NCBI GenBank assembly: GCA_016098155.1
Contig: JAAAJB010000025.1
Location: 54,207-118,206 of the forward strand
Length of the DNA stretch: 64,000 nucleotides
Origin: Actinomortierella ambigua
Taxonomy: Eukaryota > Mortierellomycota > Mortierellomycetes > Mortierellales > Mortierellaceae
Direction of reading: 5' to 3'
How positions within the stretch are numbered: the first letter of the stretch is position 1; each line of letters opens with the position of its first letter. The notes beneath the pieces are model-generated. The model was not told the origin of the DNA and made no database searches. It saw nothing but the letters and a program-made list of their open reading frames with translations. The position numbers and the translations under genes are program-made. This document shows, piece after piece, positions 44,601-56,388 of the stretch.

Positions 44601-44776
44601 TGGGGTAGTGGTTGTTGAGGTCTTGGCGACTCAAGGGCGTTGAGTGACGCTACACGTGGAGGGATCAGAGGTGATTGTGCGTGGGCATCTGATTTGTCCT
44701 TTTTCAGCTTCAGTGCCTGGGCGAAGCTCTTGGTCTTTGACTTATGTGGTCGAGAGTCGGGTGTTGAGCGCAACAT
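41675..44776 (-). CDS. Long coiled-coil protein, three exons, 946 aa, family unknown
   Basis: Exons (minus): 44776-44447, 44317-44099 and 43966-41675, joined in phase 0 each time, total 946 aa. The first 180 residues are hydrophilic and contain SFAQALKLKKDKSD and a well-composed block (ERWTVVESHAFPPLKHAPQYG). A middle part holds AIFQKICDLSVCLRSARKN, then His/Asn-rich repeats and a polyglutamine run (43255-43310). From about 43140 to the end the protein is nearly continuous heptad coiled coil, rich in Glu, Gln, Leu and Lys, about 470 residues, ending in LEMEERLRQLETTN. This architecture fits a structural or tethering protein of cytoskeleton or membranes. Coiled coils share composition, so I do not name a family. 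It is divergent from the PPP1R21 gene, 889 bp away. Confidence 0.78.
43255..43310. repeat. CAG/CAA trinucleotide repeat encoding polyglutamine
   Basis: On the coding (minus) strand CAG units followed by CAA units encode about 19 consecutive Gln in the coiled-coil protein. A second region near 43640-43735 encodes Asn/Ile and His repeats. Confidence 0.85.
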
Positions 44777-45665
44777 TGGAGGGTGAAAGTGACAGGTGCT
44801 AGCTAGCAGACGGGTTGGGGGTTGAGAAGGAAGGAAATAAAAATTGAACGGCAAATGCAGGCGCCAACAGCATAAATTTCCTCCGGTTCTGCGACATGGC
44901 ACATTCAAAGCTCCTTGTTCAGCTGATATTGCAGATCACTGTTGTTCCCAGGTATGGACTGGAATGAAGGATCGTGCAGGCGTACAGTGTACTATCCCAA
45001 TTCACCCAACGGATAGTTCTCTTTCATTATCCCAATCCCCGAGTGTGAAATACCCTTTCCCTACTTCGGACACTGGGCGTTCAGAACAGACCATCGATCC
45101 CAACCCCCGCCTTCCCAGAGTTCATTTTTCTTTCTTTAAGAGTTTCTCATAGACAGAGAAGGTATGTATAAAAGAGTTGTCAAAAATTGGGATGACCCAG
45201 ACACGAGCCAGAGCCAGAAGACTCCGTTTAAATAACTCAATGTCCTGAAGAGGCCATCCACTTAGAACACAAGAGAGCTCTCCGTGTCAAATGCCAACAA
45301 AAGACATCCAACGTCGAAAAGACTTTCTTGGGCAGCAATAAGCTAGTTTTTCCAGCGTAATGATCCTCTCGGTAAAACCTCACTGAGTGATCACGCACAG
45401 AAGGCTCATCCCTGACCCGATCGGTCTCTCTTCATTTTCAATCCTCCGTTATATGACCAGATGCGGTGGCAGTATTGTGTTCGATTCTTTTGTGAAGAAT
45501 CATTGTGGCATGCATTGATGCATTGGTTTTATGATGCTAAAAAATTGCGTTAATGGAGATTCGGTGACGTAATCTTCACGTCAGTTGCGCCGGGTGTTCC
45601 AAATGGACCTCACTTCGACTCTCCTCTCAGCTTTCTGTTCGTGCACCACATTCAACTCATCCGCC
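44777..45665. promoter_or_regulatory. Divergent region between the two coiled-coil genes
   Basis: 889 bp between the two start codons. No TATA box is obvious. An upstream in-frame ATG at 45603 could extend the PPP1R21 homologue by about 21 residues; I prefer 45666 because the family begins a few residues before the EKYQKL motif. Nothing else coding is seen. Confidence 0.5.
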
Positions 45666-48600
45666 ATGACAGACGCAGAGGAATTGGCGGAAAAGTATCA
45701 AAAACTCTTTCAGGACTACACTCGGTATGAAGTCGTTTGGGGCATTCAGGTAGAATGAAACATGCAGAAGAGAATATCAGTCTCCCTTGCTCTAGGGGGT
45801 ACTGACGCGATTTTTTTGTTCTTGGCGGCCTTACAATAGTATTAAAGCACAGCATGCAGTTCTCAAGAAGGCCGTATTAAAGGTATTTTCACGAGTCTTG
45901 GGCAATACAAATGCATCAAATGTCAAGGCCCATCAGCTTTATCGGAAACTGACCATGTCTGATTTTCCTCGGTACATCAGGAGCAAACGAACAATGCGAC
46001 TCTTCAAACCACGTTGAAGGAGAAAGAACAAGAAGTGCGCAAGGTAAACGATTAGTCAAGTTACTTTGCTTGTGCTGCATTCATATACAACTACACTTTT
46101 AACACTGACACTTGTCTTTTGGTTACAGTCTTTACAACAACTAGACTTGTTGTCGTTCCACAACCAACGCCTAACTAAGCGTATCGAGAATTTGCAAGAG
46201 TTGGGATCGCCGGTAGAGTGTTCGATTTGTATGGCGTAAGGCTGTATCAACCTCTTTCTCCATCTATCTTGCGCGAACTCAGTCTAATTGGGGTCGGCAT
46301 TGTTCTCTTTTCTGTCCTTAGAAATCAAGCGGATCATGGATGCTTGGAGGTGGCTCAGTCAAAAAGGAGCTGGAGAAGGCACAGGAGGCCCTCGAGGTGG
46401 CGACCCTTGACTTGCAAAACAAAATCGAGGAGAATGGTAATGAAGTTCTCTTTGTGCTATACAGAAAACGACTTTAACTGTGGACAGTCTCCGCTTCCGA
46501 GCCTAATCATCAATTCTATCTTTTGCTTCAACCTAGAAAAACTCCACCAGCAACTGTACGAGATCAATGCCTTATACCCACGACATGTCACTGAACTGCA
46601 GAGCAAGATCCAAGAGCTAGAAAAGCTGAATCAAGAGTTGCAGGTACATTGCAGCTCTCCTCTCCTATGCCTCGAGCGAGTGGAGCCTTCCAGATAACTG
46701 ATCAAGCTATTTTGTGACTTTACTCTAGCTGGATGTCGAGCGCGCCGGCGTTGCCAATGAGGATACCATCAATCTCATCCGGAAGGAGAAGACAGACATT
46801 GAGAACGAGCTTGGCATGATACAAGATGCTCTTGCAGGGTATTTCTTTTTTTGTTAAAGTTGGCCTATTGAAGATGAGAGGCGTTGCCCCTTATTTTACT
46901 TGTGATCTAATTGAGAATGTGATCTGTCCCTATCATTTACTAGCCAACTGCAAGACGAAAGGCGGACCAACGAAGGATTGAGGAACAAGCTTCAGAAATT
47001 GGAGGATGATCTTCAGCGACTGTCGGATGTTGAGCGCCAGTTCGAGGACCTGCAAGCAGAGCACAGTAACCTCAAGGGCGAGCTTGAGACGTTCAAATTT
47101 ATCTCCGCCGAGTATACGCAGCTGCAGGAGGCGCACCACCATCTCGAACAGCAAAAGGGTCAACTTGAGAAGATGCACGGCCAACTTTTGGAGAACTTTT
47201 CTGCTCTCAAGAGGACTGAAGAATCGTTGCGGAGTGCTCTTGGCAAAGAAGAGGCCAAAGCCAGGTCGTTTCAGGAGCAGGCTGAGGGGCTTGTACGTTC
47301 TTTGGATATCCTAAAGTCGACTTCAGCAACCAAGGAGCAGGAGCAGGAAAGTCAGATCTCAGGCCTGACGACGGAGCTGGGTCGGATGAAGCAGGAGCAG
47401 GCAAAGCTTCAAAAAGAGTATGAGCAACTCAAAGAGGCAGGCGAGGCGACCAAACAGGACGAGTCGCGGTCCAAAGCAGCGTTGGCGGAGGATTTGCAGA
47501 AAACACGGAGCAAGCTCATGGAGGCTGAATCGCGAGTACAGGAGCTGGAGATGCTCAAGCAGCAGTTGGAAGCAGATCTTGAAAAGACTAAAACCGAGCT
47601 GACGGAGGCCAGCGCAGTCGCAGCGGCGGCGACTGCATCTACAGCAGTACCAGTTGCGAAGGGGGACATGCCATCAAGTAATGAGGATGGTGTCAAGAAT
47701 GAGGGCGTGGATGAGGTGGCAGATGAATCCCATCAAGAAGACGGCCATGGTACAGATGAGGAAGGCCCGAAGGAGCAGAAGCCGCTATCCAAGAAGCAGC
47801 GAAAAAAGAAAAGGGCGGCGGAAGCAGCAGCGGCAGCAGCGGCAGCGGCAGCAGCAGAGACAGGGACAGCGACAACAGCATCAACTGCAACAGCATCAAC
47901 TGCAACAGTATCACCTTCTGATGGAGATAGGGCTGCAGAGGCAGCCTCGCCATCCAAAGAGGCATTGGGCGATGAGGCTTTAAAGGATACGGCCGAGGAA
48001 TCTCGGCAAGTCAAGGAGCGGCTTGAAAAAGAGATTGCTGAAAAGGAAAAGCTTCGAGATGAGCAGGAAAAACTCCTTGCTGAGCAGAAAAAGTTGGAGG
48101 CACTGGTCGAAACCCTTCAAGTCGAGGTGTCCAAGGCGCAAGGACTGAGCGCCGACAAAGTAGTGGAGCTTGGCAAAGTGCAAGGTATTTTAAAGATACG
48201 GAAGGGGTCATTGTCGTGTTGTGATACGATTGGGAGCTATCTAACTGGTATTCCTCGTGGTGGTGGTTTCAACCCTTTTTAACTAGCCTCACTGGAAGCC
48301 CTGCAGGATGAGAAGGAGACTTTGACAAACTCGCTTGCAACGCATGTGGACATCACTCTACAGCTCCAGCATGAACTTGATGATCTCAAGAAGCAGCAGA
48401 AACAGGATGCAGATCAAAAGGTTGGTTTTGTTCGTTAATTACATCACAGCGAAACGTATTATTGCTATTGTCTGGTACCTAATGAGTATTGGAACAATAG
48501 GTGGCGCCTAAAGTAAACGGATACCCTTCAGAAGCCAAGCCTAACCACAGTGAAGACGACGACGAGGAGCCATTGGAACGTAGGAAAAAACATTCCCCGA

Positions 48601-49274
48601 CCACCTCATCACTTCCACCAACGCCCAAGGAGACAGAGGACCGTGAAGAGGAGGGGCATGCAAGCCAGGCAAACGAGAGGCGGGGGGCACTGGTGAAGCC
48701 AAGCGAGACACCTGCTGAGCCGATGTTGATTGATCTTGATCCGCCTCAAGACAGTGATATCAACAAGTTTGCTGATATCACAGCAGGGGCGCTAGAGGGC
48801 AAGATTGTATCTGGAGGCTCAACTCCGGCTGTGACAGCGGATCAATCGATTCAGCCTTCAAGCACGGTACGCAACGCTGCACATTTGTATCGTGTGATGT
48901 ACGAGAAAGATTTTCTTTTGGCGTCAACCTGATTTATTATGGTCTTCTACCGCAACCCGTCTCTTCTTGAACGACAATAGGCGCAGGCACAACGCGAGTA
49001 TCTTATCAAGAAGCACTACGAGGCCAAATTACAGAGCCTGGTGGAGCAACTGCAGTTATCAGACAGTCGATATGTACGACTGAGCCGCGAGTTTGGTCTG
49101 CTCGAAGAGCTGCTGAAGGAGACGGCGCGGCAGCAGGCTGAGCAAGCGGTGGCCAGCAAGGCGCTCGAGGCTCAGAATAAGGAGCTTCGAGCTGAGCTGG
49201 AGGAGGCGAAAGAGGAGAATCGTCGCCAGGTTGAGACGATGACGCAGTTTATGCAGTCTCTTGAGCAACAGTAG
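45666..49274 (+). CDS. PPP1R21: PPP1R21 homologue (KLRAQ domain, FERRY complex subunit), 11 exons, 871 aa
   Basis: In animals PPP1R21 is a coiled-coil core subunit of the FERRY complex, which couples early endosomes (Rab5) to mRNA transport. Exons: 45666-45724, 45840-45882, 45981-46043, 46129-46212, 46322-46436, 46537-46643, 46729-46838, 46944-48184, 48287-48420, 48501-48866 and 48981-49274. All junctions are GT/AG and in phase. The start (AEELAEKYQKLFQDYTRIKAQ) matches the animal LQGKYQKLAQEYSKLRAQ, followed by VLKKAVLKEQTN, LLSFHNQRLTKRIENLQEL and NKIEENEKLHQQLYE. The C-terminus (REYLIKKHYEAKLQSLVEQL, then LQLSDSRYVRLSREFGLLE) matches the animal RExLIKNHYMARIVELTSQL and LQLADSKSVHFYAE. Between these the fungal protein is mostly coiled coil with an Ala/Lys-rich insertion (47790-47930) and lacks a visible counterpart of the globular middle of the animal protein. 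Endosomal function is inferred from the family. Confidence 0.87.
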
Positions 49275-50516
49275 TATATAAAAGAGAATGCAAAAAGGAG
49301 GGGGGGGGCAGTAACCGCTACGCAGCAACACTTGTAATCTATGAACAGCACATGTACCAGAAGGGCCTATGTGGTTATGCATGGCATGGGGAGGCAACAC
49401 GGGAGAGAGCCACAAGATGGTAAGCAGTTGGCTCTGGGTAGGCAGACGATACCGCCACAGTGGTCGACATTATGGCCAGCAGCACCAGCAGTAGAGTCGT
49501 GCTAGCGCTTTATTTGGTTCTGTTGGGAGTGTGTATGCGGAGAGGGCGAAAGGGAGAGAGTGCGAAGAAGAGGGGGGAGGGAAAAGAGTGAGGGAGAGAG
49601 GCTCAGTCATGGTCTCTTTTTTCCCGGGGGACAATCAGTTCTGTCTGCCGTAGAATGAAAGGCGCCCCGTAAGCTGCTGTGGTTTGCGTAGAAGGGATAG
49701 AAGAGACACGCCAACCCACAACACACTCACCTCTACATCAAACGACAGCAGCATGCCTCTGCTCGACTAATGTGCCCTGCGTAGCACTCACTCTTTTTCC
49801 ATCTGTCGAGCTTCATCATCCCTGTCCTCGTTTTTGCCCTGCGCATCTCATCTGAGGCTCTCCCTCCCCTTCCCATCCTGGTCAGAGCAATTTCTCTCTC
49901 TCTTTCTCTCTCTTTCTCTCTCTTTCTCTCTCTTTCTCTCTCGCTCTGTCTCTACGACGCTTTTTGGTCCCACGAAGAACAAGGGCCGAAATCCAGGTAC
50001 CCAATCCAGCTTGTCATTACTAGTGGCAATGATGTGGGATCGTCGTGCCCAGTTGGGGCGAAGGCTGATGGGGAGCAGCCACAGTTGATGCATGGCCCTT
50101 TCTCGTTCACCCCTTCCCCTAATCCACGAGAACAGCACCTCTGCGGGGAGAAGAGAGCTCCTGGTTGACGCCGAAACAGAGGGCAACAAAAAGATAGTGC
50201 TATCCTATTGGCTCTACGTCCATCTAAAAAACACAACACATTACACCACCTCGCCTATTTCCCCCTCCTGCAAACATTTGTAGGTGAGGGGAGTAACACC
50301 GACGACACACACCCACTCTCTCTCACTACACAACTCTCTCTCACACCACACAATATCCACACACAGCAGTTCTCACACCCTAGCCTTTTTTTTTATTGCC
50401 TCACTGGCTTCGTGCTACTCACCCAGCATCACGTTGCCTCTCGTCTTCCCTTCTGTTGTAATAGTTTGCTAGACAGGGTGCCTGACATTGCTAACGCGCG
50501 TACACAGGGACGTTCC
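49275..50516. other. Intergenic region and probable 5' UTR of the MYB gene
   Basis: 1.24 kb. The left part is the 3' UTR of the PPP1R21 gene. A CTCTCTTT repeat lies at 49891-49946. The frame upstream of the MYB gene's ATG is open back to about 50208 but contains no ATG, so I treat it as 5' UTR. Repeated ACACAC and CTCACTCT stretches lie at 50300-50370. Confidence 0.5.
49891..49946. repeat. Octamer repeat (CTCTCTTT), about six units
   Basis: Tandem TCTCTCTT units with a final TCTCTCGC. Located about 570 bp before the MYB gene start. Confidence 0.85.
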
Positions 50517-53500
50517 ATGTCTGTTGCTTCGTCTGTTGCTGACCAGACCGGACAACCACCAACAAGAACTGCGTTGGCCATGCCCACAAAGGCCGACAAC
50601 TTTCCCGCTGTATACGAGTCTTCGATATCCACAACATCCACCACTTCCTCCCTGTTGTCCCCATCCTCTCTTGCACACAGTAAGGTCGTCCCATCGTCCG
50701 TCGCAACAGGCAACATTTTCCAGACTACTATCGACAACCCCATCACCCACGACCTTCAGCAGCGCCAGCAGCAGAAGCACGCACACCAGGTGACCAGCTC
50801 AACACCCATGACAGAAGACCACGCCACGGAGGATCCTACAGCGGCTGTCGTGGTAGGCACAAGCACGACCAAAGCGCCTCTTATTACCATGCCGCCTGTC
50901 TCATCCTCACTAGATGCTACTGCCCTTTCATCGATCAAAGAAGATCGTCCACATGATCTGGGAACTACTTTTAATGGATCCCAACCATCGGATACGCCTG
51001 ACCAGCAGTTGTCTGGAGAACTACCACCAGCGTCGGACAAGCCGGGCGATACTGGTGGCTGCCAACAAGTTCCACAACTCGCTAGCGCGCGTGAGCGGGG
51101 CCATGACGACGAAGAAAAAGTCAGCAGCGATGTCGACGGGGAAGGCGCCGATGACGAGCCCCGCGTGCACACCGCTGTTTTTCGCCCTCAGCTGGATGAC
51201 ATCATGCTGGATCAAGACTTGCTGGACTTTTACCAACGCCTGAAGGAATTAGTATCGCGGTCACCTCTCAAGACTGCGCAGGCTTTGTACGCATTCTCGG
51301 CGGCCACGAGTCATCTGGAAATCGACCTGGAGAAGCCGTCAATCTTCAATATGTATCACAAAACATTCTCGTTCTACCAGGACAACACTTGGTTCACTGT
51401 TGACCTGGAACCAAATTTGGAAGAGCATCACACCTACGGCTCAGATCTTGAGTCGAGCACTCGCCTCCAAATTCTGCCAACGCGCCATAAACTCTTCCCA
51501 GCACCAAAGCGATGGAACGACTACGGTCACGACCAGCATCCATCGTCTTCATCCTCTTCCTATGCAGCCTATCTGGATTCACTCTACTCCTTCTCGCCCT
51601 CTCAATTGCATGGCACGTCACAAAGGTCCAAGAAGCGACGCCCTTCTCGTGAGAGATCTCCATCTAGATATTCACGATATGATGACTATGAACGCACAGA
51701 GCAGGATGGACGACGCAGAGGTCGTGGGCGTGATCGTGATCGTAGTCGGGACGATCGTCTGCCTTCCCGCCATTCCCACAGGCATCCGAGCACAAGCCCC
51801 AGTCGGCACCGTGAGGGTGAGATGAGTAGCAAGCGAACTCGCACCGATTCTACGAATGATGGTGGATATGGCTTCAACGATGCAGACTCGTCGTACCAGT
51901 CTCAATATCTGACAGCAGATGGCGAGCTTATTTCATTTGAGGAACGCCGCCGACTTCGAAAGAAGCTCAAAAGGCGGAGACGGGAGGAGGCAGAGCGAGC
52001 AGCAGCAGAAGCAGCAGCAGGAGCAGGAGATTTATCACACTCGCAGGCTGCAACGCACGGCTATACTGGTCGAGATCCCGCTATGGCAAACAACGATGCC
52101 TCTCGCAATTTCTCGTATTCAGGTAGCGAGGTGGCAAGAGACACAACCAATGGCAGCCAGGTACACCCAGCTTCACAATCAACTCGTACTCTCAAGCTCG
52201 TTGTTCGCCCTCCTATGCAGCCTCCTGCGAGGGGGGAGTCTGGTTCTCAAACACCACAGACTCCTGTTTCTTCTGGAGGAATCCCTCGGACTATCCTGCC
52301 GAACGAGGTTGCTTCCGACGCGGCCTCCATGCGACCACCGTCCACAACACCAACAACACCAAAGCCTGAGATTCCACTTTCACCCCACCAGATCCGCAGG
52401 AAGGGCAAACATATCGGCTCCGCCTATTCGCTGTCGTCACTTGTACCTCTGCCCGAGGATGCTGCTGCGCGAAACCATAAGCCAGGGGCACCGCCAGAGG
52501 AGAAGCTCAAGAAGGGCACATGGACATCTCAGGAGGAGGAAATGCTTCTGGAGGCAGTGCGCGAGCTGTCGAGTGAGAATTGGCACGCCGTCGCCGCGAG
52601 GGTGCCTGGACGTAACGCTAAGCAGTGCATGCAAAAGTGGCAGACAGACCTGGACCCACAAATTAACCGACTGCCATGGACGATCGAGGAAGATCAGCGG
52701 CTTGTCGAGGCGTATCAGGCCTATGGCAACTCATGGCAGCAGATTGCCAAGGTGGTTGAGACACGTACGTGGTACCAATGCTACAATCGTGTCCGTGCCA
52801 AGAGCGTCAAGAGCCGTATCATGAACGCTGCCAACTTCCCGGCCGGGGGCGCTGCGGCAGGATCGGGAGCTGGAGCCGGCGCATCAACAGCTGGTGGAGG
52901 AGCAGGGTCAGGATCAGGAGATACCACCGCTTCGACTGCCAATGGGTCATCCCGCGGAAGCAAGTTGAAGGACACTCTCAGTGGTCAAAACAGAGGACCC
53001 AGTAGTGCGCCTCCAAGAGATGCCAGCGCAATGCCGACTGGAGCGGGTCCACAGGATGCCGATGAAGTTGTTATTGTCAAGCAGGAGGATGGTGGTGTCA
53101 AACCCACGGCGGCAAGCGCACCGGGTCCTAGCTTCACGACCTCTACACCTGGTTCAACATATTCACAGTCACCACTGTCGACGCCGAACGCTCCTTCCAC
53201 CAAGTTTGTGCCTATGTCGACGCCATCTAGCTCCACCCCTGGCTCGTCATCATCGACTTCCTCTGCAGCTGGTGCACATTCTAGTGCTGCGACTACTACA
53301 GCCCCTCCAGGCCAATTTGCTGGCAATAGTGGTCAAGGTATCGATGCGGGACATGCTCCACCGCCATCTCATCAACAACTGCAACAGCGCTCAGAGAGGA
53401 ATGTAGCACCTGTACACTCTTCGGGACGAGACCTATATTCCCAGCCTCCTCAATCTCAGGTATGAGCCTATTGGTGTCTTTCATCATAATGACTGTGCTT

Positions 53501-55193
53501 CAATTGGTTTTCGTATTGCTTACCACTACCGCTGTAATGCTGCTCTTTTTCATAGACGCCAAAGCCAAACATGGAGCACGGTTCACGAGTGTCGTATTCT
53601 GCACATCCACATCACCACTCGGGGTCCAACCACTCTGGACACGGAGGCACTGCTTCTGGATCTCCATCCCAACCTCTGTCAGCATCCAGAATGAGTCATG
53701 GCCACACTCTACCAGCAGCACAAGCACAGCAACAGCATCCGTATCAGCAGCATCAGCAGCAACCGCCACAACACCAGCAACAGTATCGTGGTCAAGTAAC
53801 ACCGACACCACATTCACCCCATTTGCAGCAGACGCAGCAGCAAGGACAGCGAGTTGCTCATGCACAGGGTCCAACACCTCAATCTCAGCATCAGCAACAG
53901 CGTCCCGTGTCACACCAGTCCCCTCAGATGCCCCAAAGGTCGTCTCATGAGATGGCACGGTCAACACCACCGACAGGCCATTCTGGCTCAGGATCCCAGG
54001 TTGCACCCCCACAGGAGCAGCTGCAACAGGGTGCACAGGGCTATCATGGGCAGGGACAACAAGGACATGGTCACGGCCATAACCTATCTGGAACAGTGCC
54101 AAGTACTCACCAAGGATATCAGTCAAACCAAACATCCAGCCAACCCGCCCATACTGTCCCCCAGCATGCCATCTACCAACAGCATCCAAATGCACAAGTG
54201 TCTCCACGCCAACAGCAACAACCACAGCAGCCGCAACAGCAAGCATCGCAAACGACTAGCGGTCATCATCGTCCCAACGCAAGCCAAGGCTTGGTGCCTC
54301 CACAGCAGCAGCAGCAGCAGCAGCAGCAACAGCCAGGTTACTTCCCCCCAACGCCTTCCGGCCAGGGAGCTCATGCTCAGCGACCTGCACAGGCACAGGC
54401 ACAGGCACAACCACAACAACCTTCGTATCAGTCGCAAGATCAACAACAGCGCCATCATGGTAGTGGTCAAAATGCTGGCGGTGTGGCGCAACAGCAACAG
54501 CGGTCACAGGCATCTTTCCCATTGCCACCACCCATCTCTACCACTGCTGGAACCGCTGCTAGTTCCTCTGGGTCGACTTTGCCGCGAAGTGGCGCACCGC
54601 CGGGAGCAGTGTCAGGCGGGTCGTATGCATCACCCCACCGCCCGTCGCCATTGGGATCGACTTTAGCATCTTCTGGCATTTCTTCAGCATCCCCGACGGC
54701 GTCATCCATGGCGGCACCGTCGCCTTCTGTTGGTGTGTCAACCTCACCTGCCACATCGACGCCATCCTCGATGGACGGAGGGGGAGGTTCAGGCAGCAAG
54801 CCGTCGACCACGACGCCGTTCTCGATCCCGATCCCATCACCGTCTCCATCGCTTTCAGGACTGCCCCCGCAACTATCACCTGGTGCTTTGGCGTTTGTGC
54901 CGACTTCACAGTTGCTGAAGATGACAAAGCCAATGCAATCACCAGCGGCAACAGGATTCCCTCCTTCGAATTTGCCGCTTCGGTCGCCTGTCACGACCCA
55001 GCCACCTCGACCTCTTCCTTCACCCTCTGTTCAAGGTGCGCCGTCTCAGCATCAGAATCAGAATCAGCAACAACAGCAACAGCAGCAGCAGCAGGCGAGT
55101 CAAGGCCAACAACAGCAACAGCCCACGGCACAGTCGCTGAACCCATACTTTCAAGGCCCTGGCTGGGATCACCCGGGACGTTCTCAGCAGTAG
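50517..55193 (+). CDS. Protein with two SANT/MYB repeats, two exons, 1526 aa
   Basis: Exons 50517-53459 and 53556-55193, joined in phase 0. The first ATG in the open frame is 50517 (MSVASSVADQ). Residues about 667-762 carry two MYB/SANT repeats: GTWTSQEEEMLLEAV..NWHAVAARV..CMQKW and LPWTIEEDQRLVEAY..SWQQIAKVV..WYQCYNRV, with the expected tryptophan spacing, so DNA binding is likely. A separate well-composed block near residues 220-340 (LDDIMLDQDLLDFYQRLKEL, KTFSFYQDNTWFTVDLEPN) is not repeat and not known to me. An Arg/Ser/Asp-rich stretch (SRERSPSRYSRYDDYER) and a basic EERRRLRKKLKRRRREEAER helix come before the MYB part. The last 640 residues are Gln/Pro/Ser/Thr low complexity, as in transcriptional activators. 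I read it as a nuclear transcription or chromatin regulator; no closer family call. Confidence 0.85.
54303..54330. repeat. CAG repeat encoding polyglutamine
   Basis: CAGCAGCAG units encode about ten Gln in the MYB protein tail; similar shorter runs occur at 53740-53790 and 55065-55095. Confidence 0.8.
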
Positions 55194-55897
55194 GCGCATA
55201 ATGTAGAGTATTCCGTTTCGCTTGTTTTTCTTCACCTTCACCTTCTTCAATGTACACTATTGACATACGCGAGCAAAGGTGTGAGAGGTTACAGTTATGG
55301 GATTGGGAGAAAAGGCGGTTCTAACCGGGGAGAACCCACAGAGCCAAGTGCAGGCGCAACCTGGGAGGGCTTTCTGCGGGAGAATCTGATGGCGTGGGGG
55401 CCACGATGCAATGCTGTACTATAGCGCAGAGGGGTGTTTCAATTCTTACAAGATACAGTTTATGGGCATTTCAACCACCCATTGCTTTGCGCTTTTATAA
55501 GGAAGCAAAATACTAATGATAATAACAATCCTAAACACTCTTTAAAATGGACGAACTAAGAGCATCTTTGGTTGGTATAGTCGAGTTGAAAAACAATGGC
55601 TTGGCAGCCTTTCTCTGTGCCTATTCCAAGCAGTCTTGCAGAAGCGTCATGTGTAAGGATGATGTCGAAATGAATATGAGAAATACACGTCAATAGCCTG
55701 ACAGCTTGAAAAGGATCTAAAGGAGAGCATTCGACTGAAAACTACAGAGTCGTATATCTGTTGGAGCCGATGAAGCGGGCCACCAATGACAACGAGATCG
55801 AGCGCGGGGATAAACAATGAAGGAGATACTTTCGAGATATCAAGGGTGTGGTGTAATAAGGATTGGTGCAATGTGTGGACTGAACAGGCCACGAAAC
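55194..55897. other. Intergenic region at the edge of the accessory zone
   Basis: 704 bp from the MYB gene stop to the unspliced stop of the small minus-strand gene. It holds the MYB 3' UTR and possibly a second exon of the small gene (see next entry). I recognise nothing else. Confidence 0.45.
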
Positions 55898-56071
55898 TTA
55901 CAGAAAGAAATGGATGTTGTCAAGCGTAGTCTTCTTGTCCACATCGTTCACAACTTTACTTGCGGCCAGCTGAAGGTTACGAAACGAGCGCCCAACGTTG
56001 ATGGATTCGATCACATATTTGTACGTGCTTAGAGAAATCGGATTGATGTAAAACGCGTGTAAAGTAGCCAT
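55898..56071 (-). CDS. Small unknown protein with its own TATA box (57 aa unspliced, or about 83 aa spliced)
   Basis: The ATG at 56071 opens a frame (MATLHAFYINPISLSTYKYV, then ESINVGRSFRNLQLAASKVV) that stops at 55898. A consensus donor (CT|GTAAGT at 55901) overlaps the stop, so it may instead splice; one possible acceptor (TTTTCAG near 55737) would add a short C-terminus ending at a TGA near 55650. A TATA box sits about 115 bp upstream and a degenerate repeat just beyond it. The composition is balanced, unlike random frames here. No family recognised. It is the first feature of the fragment-rich right end. Confidence 0.38.
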   Translation of the reverse strand: MATLHAFYINPISLSTYKYVIESINVGRSFRNLQLAASKVVNDVDKKTTLDNIHFFL

Positions 56072-56184
56072 ATCCGTGCGATGAAAGAAGAGAGGGGAAG
56101 AGAAAGGAAAGGAAAAGGGGAACTCGTGGGGCCTTTGCCCCCGTAAAAGTGTATGCGTGTGTGGCGGAGAGATGAAATAGGTGC

Positions 56185-56191
56185 TTTTATA
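56185..56191 (-). promoter_or_regulatory. TATA box (TATAAAA)
   Basis: Reads TTGTATAAAAGCAC on the minus strand, about 115 bp before the ATG at 56071. Confidence 0.55.
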
Positions 56192-56207
56192 CAAAGTTGC
56201 TGTTGGG

Positions 56208-56312
56208 GCCCACGAGCATATCGATATTGACTACGAGCATATCGATATTGTCGACGCGCATATCCGCGCATATCCATGTCATTGTCTACGATCATATCCC
56301 TATAGATTGACT
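56208..56312. repeat. Degenerate short tandem repeat (AYGAGCATATCGATATTG type)
   Basis: Units ACGAGCATATCGATATTG occur twice almost perfectly (56212-56250), followed by diverged units (ACGCGCATATCC, GCGCATATCC, ACGATCATATCC). It lies immediately upstream of the TATA box of the small minus-strand gene. Confidence 0.7.
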
Positions 56313-56388
56313 ACGGGTAGAACACAGCCACAGTTCACCTGTGACTGTAATAAATCAAGCTTTGTACTGGTGGTTGCCGGCAGAGTTA

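Noticed and set aside
49891..49946. Regular repeat that might be taken for a CRISPR-like array
   Set aside because: It is an 8-bp microsatellite with no spacers.
50208..50516. N-terminal extension of the MYB protein
   Set aside because: The frame is open but has no ATG, and the sequence is CT/ACAC-rich, as in 5' UTRs here.
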